Shown one piece after another: positions 1-6,900 of a stretch of DNA of 7,656 nt (position 1 is the stretch's first letter; every line of letters begins with the position of its first letter). The stretch comes from JAKORR01 sp964608495 (GTDB taxonomy: Bacteria; Armatimonadota; Zipacnadia; Zipacnadales; FEN-943): assembly GCA_964608495.1 (NCBI GenBank), contig CAZSOQ010000252.1:1-7656 (forward strand). Direction: 5' to 3'. Below the pieces are notes generated by a model that was not told the origin of the DNA, did not search any database, and saw only the letters and a list, made by a program, of their open reading frames with translations. Position numbers and translations under genes: made by a program.

Positions 1-403
1 CCGTGAAGAGCGTGCCGACGATCACGGGGGACAGCACGGCGGGCAGAAAGAAGGCCCCGCGGAAGAAGCGCCAACCCGGCACCTCCTGATGGATCAGGAG
101 GGCCAGCACCAGCGACGTCAGCAGCCACAGGGGGATCGAGAGGACGAGCACCACGTTGTTCCTGATCGCCGTCCAGAAGACCCCGTCGCGGAGCAACTCG
201 CCGAAGTTGCCCAAGCCCGCGTACCTGGGCGCCGCCACGCCGTCCCAGGCCGTGAAGGCGTGCCCCAGGGCGCTCAGCGCCGGCGCCACGCGGAAGGTGA
301 TGAGCAGCAGGAAGGCGGGCGCGAGGAACAGGCAGGCGTAGAAGACCGTCGCCCGTTGACGAGGTGATAGGCCGGCCCTGCCCGGGCGAGGGATCGCCGT
401 CAC
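1..403 (-). CDS. Carbohydrate ABC transporter permease, MalF/UgpA type (3' end outside window)
   Basis: Inner-membrane permease subunit of a sugar ABC importer, expected to pair with a second permease and take substrate from the binding protein encoded just upstream. The 134 visible residues start with a short basic tail. A first membrane helix follows at about residues 19-37 (FYACLFLAPAFLLL). Next is a periplasmic stretch with the family pattern WDG...P.YAGLGNF..LL.D..FW.A..NN (residues 53-83), a second helix at about 84-104, then PG..FFRGAFFLP.VLSPVIVG leading into the third helix. The EAA loop that contacts the ATPase lies beyond the window. The chosen start is GTG at 403-401, which overlaps the TGA of the binding-protein gene as GTGA. 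A purine-rich GAAGGAAGGAAG (425-414, minus strand) lies upstream as a plausible, slightly distant ribosome site. No closer in-frame ATG, GTG or TTG exists before the first helix. The family call is firm, the substrate unknown, the start fairly likely. Confidence 0.9.
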   Translation of the reverse strand, partial: MTAIPRPGRAGLSPRQRATVFYACLFLAPAFLLLITFRVAPALSALGHAFTAWDGVAAPRYAGLGNFGELLRDGVFWTAIRNNVVLVLSIPLWLLTSLVLALLIHQEVPGWRFFRGAFFLPAVLSPVIVGTLFT

Positions 404-1818
404 CGGCTTTCGGCTTCCTTCCTTCGCGTGGCCTGTGCCTCGCGATCAACGGCCGCCAGCGCGCCTCGCACGTCGGTCTGGCCCGTCAGCAGCCGCTGGC
501 ACTGGCGGCGCAGGGCCTCCCCCACGGGCGTGGGTATGGCCTCCGTCATCTGCGAGCCGCCTCGCCCCTCGGCCATCCACTGGGCGATGCTCTTCGCCGT
601 CGGGTCGGTCAGCAACGCGCGGTCGTAGTCCTGATTGGCCGGGAAGGAGCCCACGTCCCTCAGAAAGCTGTTCGCGTGCTCGTCGTTCGCCACGAAGCTG
701 ATGTACTCGAAGGCCACGTCCGGGTTCGGGCACCACTTCGTCACCGCATACGCGAAGGCCCCGCCCGTCGGGAACTTGTCGCGCTCGGGCGAGTCGCCGA
801 AGACCGGGCACGTCATCACTCCCACGTTCTCGGGCCCGATCATCTCCCCGAACTCCCGCCAGTGGGCCACGTCCGAGATCAGCCCGAGGAAGAAGGCCGC
901 CTCGCCCCGCATGAACACCTCCCCCGCGTCCGGGAACAACGGCGTGGACATCGCCCCCTTCTGGAAGCAGCCCCGGTCCCCCAGCTCCTTCAGCTTCCCC
1001 AGCACGGCCACGAGCTTCGGGTCCGTCCACTTCATCTCCCCGCTCCGCAGCCGCTCCTTGTCGCCTGCCCGGAAGGTCTGCCCATAGGCCGAGTTGATGA
1101 ACCACTCCGCCCAGAAGCCTTCCTTTTCCCCCATCGCCACGCCCGTCTTGCCCACCTTCCTCACCGCGGCGCACGCGGCCAGGAAGTCCTTCCATGCGCG
1201 CGGCGGCGTCTCCGGATTCAGCCCCGCCTCCCTCAGAACCGCCTTGTTGTAGTACCACACGAGCCCCTGCACGGCTATCGGCACGGCCCAGGGAGTGCCC
1301 TCGGGGTCGAAGCCCTCGCAGGTCAGCTCCCATCCCACGATTTTCTTCTTGAAGTCGGGCGTGATGTAGTCCGTCAGCGGGGTGAGGCTGCCGGTCTGAT
1401 CCATGATGCGGCTGCCCTGGTGGAGCATTACCACATCCGGTCCGCGCTCCGGCGAGGCCGCCGCCGCCGCGGCCTTGAAGATCTCGTAGTACTCCGTGTG
1501 CGACTGGCCGACGTGCTTGGTCGTGACGTTAGGGTGGGCCTGCGCGAACTCCCGGTCTATGCCCGTCAGCCACAGCCCCACGCCCTTCGACGGGTCGGCC
1601 GCGTGCCAGTCCCAGACCGTCAGCGTCACCTTCGCGCCCGAGGCAGCGCCCGGGGTGGGCCCTGCGGCGCCGGTCGCGGGCGCCTCGGAGCTGGGCTTGC
1701 CACAGCCGCCCAGGGCCAGGGTCAGGCACGCGCCGGCTATCAGGGCCGTCACTGAGGCGAGGGAACACGAGCGTCGCAAGGCCGCTCCCCCCTGGGTGCG
1801 GGTCGGGTTGGGTGCCAT
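400..1818 (-). CDS. Extracellular sugar-binding lipoprotein of an ABC importer (family 1 solute-binding protein)
   Basis: High-affinity receptor that captures a sugar or oligosaccharide outside the membrane and delivers it to the permease encoded next. The 472-residue length is normal for the family. It has a lipoprotein signal: R15-R16, a hydrophobic run at about 20-36, and lipobox L-G-G-C with lipidated Cys39. An Ala/Gly/Pro/Ser linker (41-63) follows. The mature domain opens with VTLTVWDWH (64-72) and has DREFAQAHPNV (88-98), GPDVVML (126-132), the hinge-region VWYYNKAVLREAGLNPETPP (187-206) and a late GGAFAYAV.KW.PNPDVAFEYISF segment, all typical of bacterial solute-binding proteins. ATG at 1818 is preferred: AGGG sits 8 nt upstream and the signal peptide begins at once. 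An in-frame GTG two codons earlier (1824) leaves only 2 nt after that AGGG. The frame stays open to 1962, but that would bury the signal peptide and run into the divergent gene. The substrate cannot be told from sequence. Confidence 0.93.
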   Translation of the reverse strand: MAPNPTRTQGGAALRRSCSLASVTALIAGACLTLALGGCGKPSSEAPATGAAGPTPGAASGAKVTLTVWDWHAADPSKGVGLWLTGIDREFAQAHPNVTTKHVGQSHTEYYEIFKAAAAAASPERGPDVVMLHQGSRIMDQTGSLTPLTDYITPDFKKKIVGWELTCEGFDPEGTPWAVPIAVQGLVWYYNKAVLREAGLNPETPPRAWKDFLAACAAVRKVGKTGVAMGEKEGFWAEWFINSAYGQTFRAGDKERLRSGEMKWTDPKLVAVLGKLKELGDRGCFQKGAMSTPLFPDAGEVFMRGEAAFFLGLISDVAHWREFGEMIGPENVGVMTCPVFGDSPERDKFPTGGAFAYAVTKWCPNPDVAFEYISFVANDEHANSFLRDVGSFPANQDYDRALLTDPTAKSIAQWMAEGRGGSQMTEAIPTPVGEALRRQCQRLLTGQTDVRGALAAVDREAQATRRKEAESR

Positions 1819-1933
1819 GGTCACGGCCCTTTCGGCCCGCGCCCGGCAACTCCTCCGCGCGGCGCCAAGGACCCCGGTGCTCGACCGCGAACCCGCCGGG
1901 CGCTCCGCGACCCTTCCCGAAGGAGACACCACG
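1819..1933. promoter_or_regulatory. Divergent intergenic region between importer operon and PHP hydrolase
   Basis: These 115 bp separate two divergent start codons, so promoters for both directions are expected here or inside the flanking genes. No convincing -35/-10 pair is readable in either direction; the region is very GC-rich. It contains the palindrome CCGCGCGG (1855-1862) directly followed by GGCGCC (1861-1866), a possible but unsupported operator. On the minus strand GGAGGA (1856-1851) resembles a ribosome site but lies 32 nt from the binding-protein ATG with no suitable start after it. Confidence 0.45.
1921..1925 (+). promoter_or_regulatory. Ribosome binding site fixing the PHP hydrolase start
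   Basis: AGGAG lies 8 nt before ATG 1934. It is the strongest Shine-Dalgarno match near this frame. It decides between ATG 1934 and an in-frame ATG at 1817 that would add 39 residues and has no comparable site. Confidence 0.75.
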
Positions 1934-2776
1934 ATGACCCTGAACGATTGGCACATGCACACGCGCCGCTCGCCCTGTGGGCACCCCGGCGCCTCCTACG
2001 CCGACACGGCCGCGGCCGTGCGCGCCAGCGGCGTCCGACGCTTCGGCTTCACCGACCACCTGCACTGCCACATGAACCTGCCGGAGCTACGCGCGGCCCG
2101 CGCCGAGTTCGACACCCTTCCCGACAAGACGGGCGCTCACTTCGGCCTCGAGGTGAGCTGCCTGCGCGAGTGGGACATCGAGCAGAACGAGGCCGCGGGC
2201 GAGGCCGGGCGCATCTACGGCCTGTGGGAAGGCGGCCCGGCCGGCGGCGCGCTGACCATCTACTGGACCGACGACGTGGCGCGCCTGGCCCCCGAGTACG
2301 TGATAGGCGGAGCGCACTGGCCCCTGGGCGTGCCCCTCGAGCAGGACGCCGTCATCCGCTCCTACCATGGCCAGAACCTGTACCTGGCCGAGCGGCCCGA
2401 GGTCACCATCGTGGCTCATCCCTGGTGGTGGATGGGCCACTGGCGCACGGAGGACGGGCGCTATCCCGACCTGCCCTGGCTGGGCGACTTCACCGTCATC
2501 CCGCGCTCCATGCACGAGGAGTTCGCGGCGGCACTGGTCGAGAACGGCACGTACCTGGAGCTCAACGCCGGGGCGATCTTCCTCAACTCCACGTACCCCG
2601 AGACCTTCGCGGCCCAGTACCTGGACTACGTGGCGCTGATGAAGTCGCTGGGCGTCCGCTTCACCCTCGGCTCCGACTCCCACTCGGAGGTCTACGGGCC
2701 GTGCCTGCAGAAGCTGGCCGAGATGCTGGCCCCGCTGGGCCTCACGGACGCCGACTTCTGGCCGGGACCGGCCTGA
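1934..2776 (+). CDS. PHP-domain metal-dependent hydrolase (histidinol-phosphatase-like fold)
   Basis: A 280-residue single-domain protein of the PHP superfamily, a metal-dependent TIM-like barrel that mostly hydrolyses phosphoesters. Expected metal ligands are all visible: motif I H7-M-H9 near the N-terminus with H17 following, T-D41-H42 in motif II, E73 in GLEVS, H128 in GGAHW, H162 in AHPWWW, and D248-S-H250 in the closing GSDSH. A complete ligand set argues for an active enzyme with a multinuclear centre. No signal peptide is seen, so it should be cytosolic. The length and motif order resemble HisJ-type histidinol phosphatases, but no histidine-biosynthesis gene is near and many PHP proteins of this size have other or unknown substrates. 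It is divergent from a sugar importer, so a role in metabolism of the imported compound is possible but is inference only. The start is set by AGGAG 8 nt upstream. Confidence 0.88.
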   Translation: MTLNDWHMHTRRSPCGHPGASYADTAAAVRASGVRRFGFTDHLHCHMNLPELRAARAEFDTLPDKTGAHFGLEVSCLREWDIEQNEAAGEAGRIYGLWEGGPAGGALTIYWTDDVARLAPEYVIGGAHWPLGVPLEQDAVIRSYHGQNLYLAERPEVTIVAHPWWWMGHWRTEDGRYPDLPWLGDFTVIPRSMHEEFAAALVENGTYLELNAGAIFLNSTYPETFAAQYLDYVALMKSLGVRFTLGSDSHSEVYGPCLQKLAEMLAPLGLTDADFWPGPA

Positions 2777-2974
2777 CGGACGCCCACTGGCGCTCCGGCG
2801 ACAGAACCGAACCGGCCGCTTGGGTATCCTAGTTCCCTGGAAGGTGCCGTGCAGCGGAAGGCGGCTGGGGGTAGGCCGGCTGGCCTGCCGGAGAGTGGCT
2901 CCCGCGAGCGACGGCGCCCGGCGTGTCAGCGATGGGCACCGTCCCTTCGGCGACGGAGCGCAGGGGGTGCTGGC
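2777..2974 (+). other. Non-coding leader region of the prepilin gene with several possible RNA stems
   Basis: No credible gene is seen in these 198 bp. TATCCT (2825-2830) could be a weak -10 box but has no matching -35 at normal distance. Downstream are several short complementary pairs: GGTGCC (2843-2848) with GGCACC (2935-2940), enclosing CAGC/GCTG (2852-2855 with 2864-2867), CCGGC/GCCGG (2876-2880 with 2887-2891) and GCTC/GAGC (2898-2901 with 2906-2909). Next comes a hairpin CCGTC/GACGG (2939-2943 with 2952-2956) capped by C-TTCG-G. GCACC (2936-2940) could instead pair with GGTGC (2966-2970), which overlaps the ribosome site. It matches no riboswitch class I recognise. In GC-rich DNA short stems arise easily, so function is unproven. 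Confidence 0.35.
2962..2967 (+). promoter_or_regulatory. Ribosome binding site of the prepilin-like gene
   Basis: AGGGGG ends 7 nt before ATG 2975. It supports that start over the in-frame GTG at 2849, which would place 42 Arg/Gly-rich residues in front of the prepilin signal. Its last two G's belong to GGTGC (2966-2970), which can pair with GCACC at 2936-2940. Confidence 0.65.
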
Positions 2975-3658
2975 ATGAGGGGCACAAAGCCGGGCTTCAC
3001 ACTGGTTGAGCTGCTCGTCGTGATAGGGATCATCGCGATCCTCATGGCCATCCTGTTCCCGGTCTTCGCCCGCGCACGCCACTCAGCGCGCAAGGCCAGT
3101 TGCGCGTCCAATCTGCGGCAGATCGGGATGGCCCTGACCATGTACTCCGACGACCACGACGAGCAGGGCCCGCCCGTGACCGGCTGGCATGTGTGGGGCG
3201 GCAACGGCACCAATGGCGACCACCCCGGGCCCGGATGGGAGGAGCGCCTGTTCCCCTACGTCAAGAACAAGGACCTCTTCGGCTGCCCCGCTGCTCCGGC
3301 GGCCATCCAGTTCGCCTACTTCCTCAACACGAGGTACTACTGGCTGTCCTGGGGCAGTCCGGGGGCCCAGTGGGGCATAAGCTGGATCGTGGGTCCGACC
3401 ATCGAGTACCCCTCGTGCTACGTCGTGGCGGGTGACTGCTCGAACCCCCACCTGTTCCCGCCGCCGCTGGGCACCGGGGCCCTCGCCGAGGACTCCTGTG
3501 ACAAGGACAACATGACCTACCGCTGCCTGAGCTACGACCACACCTTCCACGGCAACGGAAGCAACGTGCTCTTCGCGGACGGCCACGTGAAGTTCGCGAC
3601 GCGCTTTGACGAGAACACCATGACCCTATGCCCGTGGAGCATGGCCGACTGGCAGTGA
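2975..3658 (+). CDS. Prepilin-like secreted protein with H-X9-DG C-terminal motif (DUF1559-type)
   Basis: A 227-residue protein with a type IV pilin/pseudopilin N-terminus. A short basic leader MRGTKPG is followed by F8-TLVELLVVIGIIAILMAI, so prepilin peptidase should cut between G7 and F8 and methylate F8. Glu at mature position 5 (E12) is present. The hydrophobic helix (about 8-30) continues into FARARHSARKASCASNLRQIG, the characteristic continuation in DUF1559-type proteins. The C-terminal part has H192, nine residues, then D202-G203 (NVLFADGHVKF), the prepilin-associated H-X9-DG motif. The globular part is rich in Trp, Tyr, Pro and has several Cys. Such proteins occur in large paralogous families in Armatimonadota, Planctomycetota and Lentisphaerota. 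Their function is not established; cell-surface or pseudopilus roles are assumed. No secretion-machinery gene lies nearby, so it appears to be a solitary copy that would use machinery encoded elsewhere. Confidence 0.92.
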   Translation: MRGTKPGFTLVELLVVIGIIAILMAILFPVFARARHSARKASCASNLRQIGMALTMYSDDHDEQGPPVTGWHVWGGNGTNGDHPGPGWEERLFPYVKNKDLFGCPAAPAAIQFAYFLNTRYYWLSWGSPGAQWGISWIVGPTIEYPSCYVVAGDCSNPHLFPPPLGTGALAEDSCDKDNMTYRCLSYDHTFHGNGSNVLFADGHVKFATRFDENTMTLCPWSMADWQ

Positions 3659-3759
3659 CCGACCCTGCCACCGCCTATCCCCGGGGAGCAGAGACGCGCG
3701 CGAGAGAGACGGGCCTGCTTGGCCAGCGCCGCGATGGTTCCCGCGCGCAGTCCTCGCCC
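3659..3759. other. Convergent spacer with GC-only inverted repeat, possible bidirectional terminator
   Basis: These 101 bp separate two genes that end toward each other. GCGCGCG (3696-3702) is complementary to CGCGCGC (3742-3748), and GGCC/GGCC (3712-3715 with 3721-3724, loop TGCTT) can fold between them. No T-run follows on either strand, so it is not a classical intrinsic terminator. It may still slow or separate the two transcripts. Evidence is the base pairing only. Confidence 0.3.
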
Positions 3760-3975
3760 CTAGTCCCCGCTCCTCAGCCACGCCTCCGCCATTGCGGCGG
3801 CATCGCGCCAGTCCACCACCCCATCCGGCGCGCTCACCGGGTCCGGCCACGCTCCCTCCAGCGGGGCCAGGTCGTACACCGGGTTGTAGCGCCCCTGCCT
3901 GGCGGCTCTGTACCCCTCGGCGAAGGCCTTCAGGTCCGCCGCCGTCACCAGGCCGTCGCCGTCCAGGTCCCCCAG
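3760..3975 (-). other. C-terminal dockerin-like domain of the mosaic protein
   Basis: LGDLDGDGLVTAADLKAF forms a complete EF-hand-like calcium loop and helix. After a linker with YNPVYDLAP comes PDGVVDWRDAAAMAEAW, a second loop with helix. In cellulosomes such domains dock to cohesins. In Armatimonadota, Planctomycetota and archaea, C-terminal dockerin-like tails occur without known cellulosomes and may serve surface attachment; which applies here is unknown. Confidence 0.8.
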
Positions 3976-6900
3976 CCGCCCGCGCCCACCCAGCACCACC
4001 ACGTTGCTCTCCAGGCACCCGAGGACGGGCACCAGCGCCCACGCCCGGAAGTACAGGGACGCGTCGCCGGGCATAGCCGGGCTCACGCGCACAGGCTGGG
4101 AGAGCACGATGGACCGGCCGGGCGCGATGTTACAGCTCCTCGCGAAGACCACGCGGTGGGCCGCCAGGTCGAGGCTCGCGAACTCCCCCGGACGCGCGGA
4201 GGCCAGGTCCACCCAGGGGTCCACCTCCACCAGCGTCGCCTGGTGCTCGGTATACTGCTGGAAGGGGTTGCTGACCCGCGCGCACAGCGTCAGCAGCGTG
4301 CCGCCCGCCACCCCGAAGGGCGGCTGGACGGCCAGGTGCAGGTCCGGGTGCCGCGGCACGATCTCGATTACCCATCCCGAAGAGTCGTCCGCCGGCGTCT
4401 CGTCGGTCACGTCCTGGGGCATCTGCAGCCGGATCCTGCTCACCAGCCGCTGCCCGATCGGCACGCCGCCCGAGATGCGGATCCAGGCGTCCAGGACGCC
4501 GGGGCTCTCGGCGGTGGCCCCGGTCAGGCGCTTCCACGGGAACCACAGGCACCGGGTCTGCGCGTCCCACGTGCCGGCCACGGAATCGATGGTCGTGTAC
4601 GGAGGGGCTTCCACGATCACCGCGGGCTCCTCGGCGCAGCCCGCCGGGATGACGTCGGCGGGATCCAGTCCGCGGCTGAACACCGTGACTCGCAGGAACA
4701 CATCCTCACCGCGCGCTGCCAGCCCCGGGCACGCGGTGGCCACACCCAGGTCCAGTGCCACAGTGCGCACGGGCAGGTGGGCCGAGCAGTGTGCCTCGGC
4801 CTCCTCGGGGGCCTGCGCCCGCGCGATCACCGTCACCAGAGCCTCTTCCGCGGCGTAGTCCGCCGGCGGCTCGACCTGCAGCGGCAGAGCCGTGCTCGCG
4901 CCCGGCGCCAGCTTTTCGACCAGCGCCAGGGCCTGCTCCGCGCCGCCCTCGACCCACGGCAGGCTGAGGCTGACGGCCACCGTCTCCGCCGTGGCCTGAC
5001 CGTGATTCCCCACGTACACCGTCCCCGCGCACGGCCTGCCTCGCCACAGGCAGCCGCTCACGCCCAGCCGCGCCCACAGCAGCGGCCGCTCGGCCGGCTG
5101 CTTCTCGCGCTCCCACCACGTGGTCGCCACGTCCGGCTCGGCCACCCGCAGCTCCAGCCCATCGCCCTCGAGGACGTAGGCGCCGCGCCGCAGCCCCACC
5201 GTGCCCTCCCCGCGCCAGCTCTGCTGGGCCTGGGTGAAGACGCCGTCGTGGGCCTCGAGGCGCCCCAGTTCCGTGCACCAGTCGCCCGTCCGATTGCTCT
5301 CCTGCGTGTAGGCGCCGGCCTCGTCCACGCGCAGGTACTCCTGCCAGTTCACCCGGCGCCTCACGCCACCCTCCTGCGCCCACGTCATCCGCCAGACGCC
5401 CGACAGGGGGGGCTCGATCAGCCCGCCCGTGCCGACCGGGTCGAAGATCAGCACCTCCGCCGGCGCCGACGGTGGCAGGCCCGTGAGCTGCAGGCTCCCG
5501 CTGACCAGCTTGTACGAGTACCCCTCGGTCGTCGCCGCCAGGCCCGGCGAGGCCGCCGTGTAGGCCAGCGTCAGGCGCGTGCCGTCCAGCGCCAGCCACC
5601 CCGTCCGGGACTCCTGGCCGCCGTCGAGCCGTTCCCAGCGGACGCCGCCGTCCAGGCCCAGCGTGAGGAGGCTCTTGCCGTCGCAGGGCACCAGGGCGCC
5701 GCTCGCCCCCGCCGTCACCAGTCGCCAAGCTCCCACGACCGCCAGGTCCAGGCGCGCGCTCACGTCCACCGTCCCCACGACCTGCTCGGGCAAGCCCGTG
5801 CCCGCTACCCTCAGCTCGTACTGGCCCGACGCGGCCTGCGCCAGGTCGAAGGCGAGCCGCGCGAAGCCGGGGTCCATCAGGGATACCCGGGCCGCGTGCC
5901 GCGCGCTTCCCAGCACGAGCCACGCCGCCAGATCGCCCGGCAGCCCCGTCCCGGTCAGCGTCACCTCCACGCCCTCGCGCGCGGGCAGGAGCGCGGGGCC
6001 ATACTGCGCTACCGTGGCCGGCGGCGCGCCGGGACGCAGCACGGCCACGCGCGAGTGGCCTGTGTCGGCCACGTACAGCTCCTCGCCCACCAGGTGGAGG
6101 TCCCCGGGCCGGTCCATCAACCCCACCGACCCCGCCGGTGGCGCCGTGACGTCCACCGGCTGCCCCAGCTCGTCGAGGGCCAGGATCCGCCCGCCGGCCG
6201 TGGCCGCCAGCACCTGTCGCTCCGAAGCGATCGCCAGCGCCGTGACCCGCTCGGCCACGGTGCTCTCGCGCAGGAACTGGCCCTGCGTGTCGAAGTACAC
6301 CAGGCGGTCCAGCCCCTCCTCGACCTCCTGCGCCGTGACCACCAGGCCATCGCCCGCCGCGATGGCGTGAGGCCGGTACTGAGGCCAGGGCCCGACGCTC
6401 GGCCCTCCCCATCGCCTCACGGGGCCCCCCGACGGGCTCAGCACCTGCACGCGGTGGTTGAGGGTGTCCGCCACATACAGGTTCCCGTCCGGCCCCAGAG
6501 CCACGTCGCTGGGGCCCGCGAGCGCGGCGGCCCCGGTGCCCCACGCTCCCCACTCGCCGGCCGGCTCGCCCGTGGCCGCGATGACGAACAGGCCGCCGTG
6601 GGCCGGATCCGCGGCCTGGTCCAGGTTGACCACGACCAGCCTGCCGTCGGGAAGCTCCACGAGGGGGCCCGGCCGTCCAGGCAGGACCGTGGCGCCCAGC
6701 GGCGTGCCCTTGACGGTCAGCACCAGGCACCGGCAGTTGCCCGTGTCGGCCACGGCCACGCGGTCGCCGCTGATCCGGGCGACGCCCTGGGGCGCATAGA
6801 AGGCGGCCGCGGGCCCGGGGGTCTGCCGATGCACCGCCGAGAAGCTCAGGTCGTCTGCGAGGACGTACGCCCGCCCGGGCTCGTCGGTCTCGGGCCACAT

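Noticed and set aside
89..367. Plus-strand open frame of 92 codons at the left edge
   Set aside because: It is Gln/Arg/Glu-rich and antisense to a clearly recognisable ABC permease.
364..1755. Long plus-strand open frame of 463 codons opposite the binding-protein gene
   Set aside because: Its product is Arg/Pro/His-rich without any family pattern, and it is antisense to a gene with clear signal peptide and family motifs. High GC content leaves such opposite frames open by chance.
1496..1933. Longer N-terminus for the PHP hydrolase (frame open to 1496, in-frame ATG at 1817)
   Set aside because: The ATG at 1817 arises from the CCATGG around the opposite start codon and has no good ribosome site. 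The PHP motif begins immediately after ATG 1934, which has AGGAG at correct spacing.
1819..1962. N-terminal extension of the binding protein to ATG 1962
   Set aside because: It would place 48 residues before a standard lipoprotein signal peptide and overlap the start of the divergent PHP gene.
2849..2974. N-terminal extension of the prepilin-like protein from GTG 2849
   Set aside because: The prepilin leader must be short before the FTLVE cleavage site. The extension is Arg/Gly-rich and a ribosome site precedes ATG 2975.
2777..2974. Known riboswitch such as c-di-GMP or cobalamin type in the prepilin leader
   Set aside because: I could not find the conserved core sequences of these classes. 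Only short generic stems are visible.
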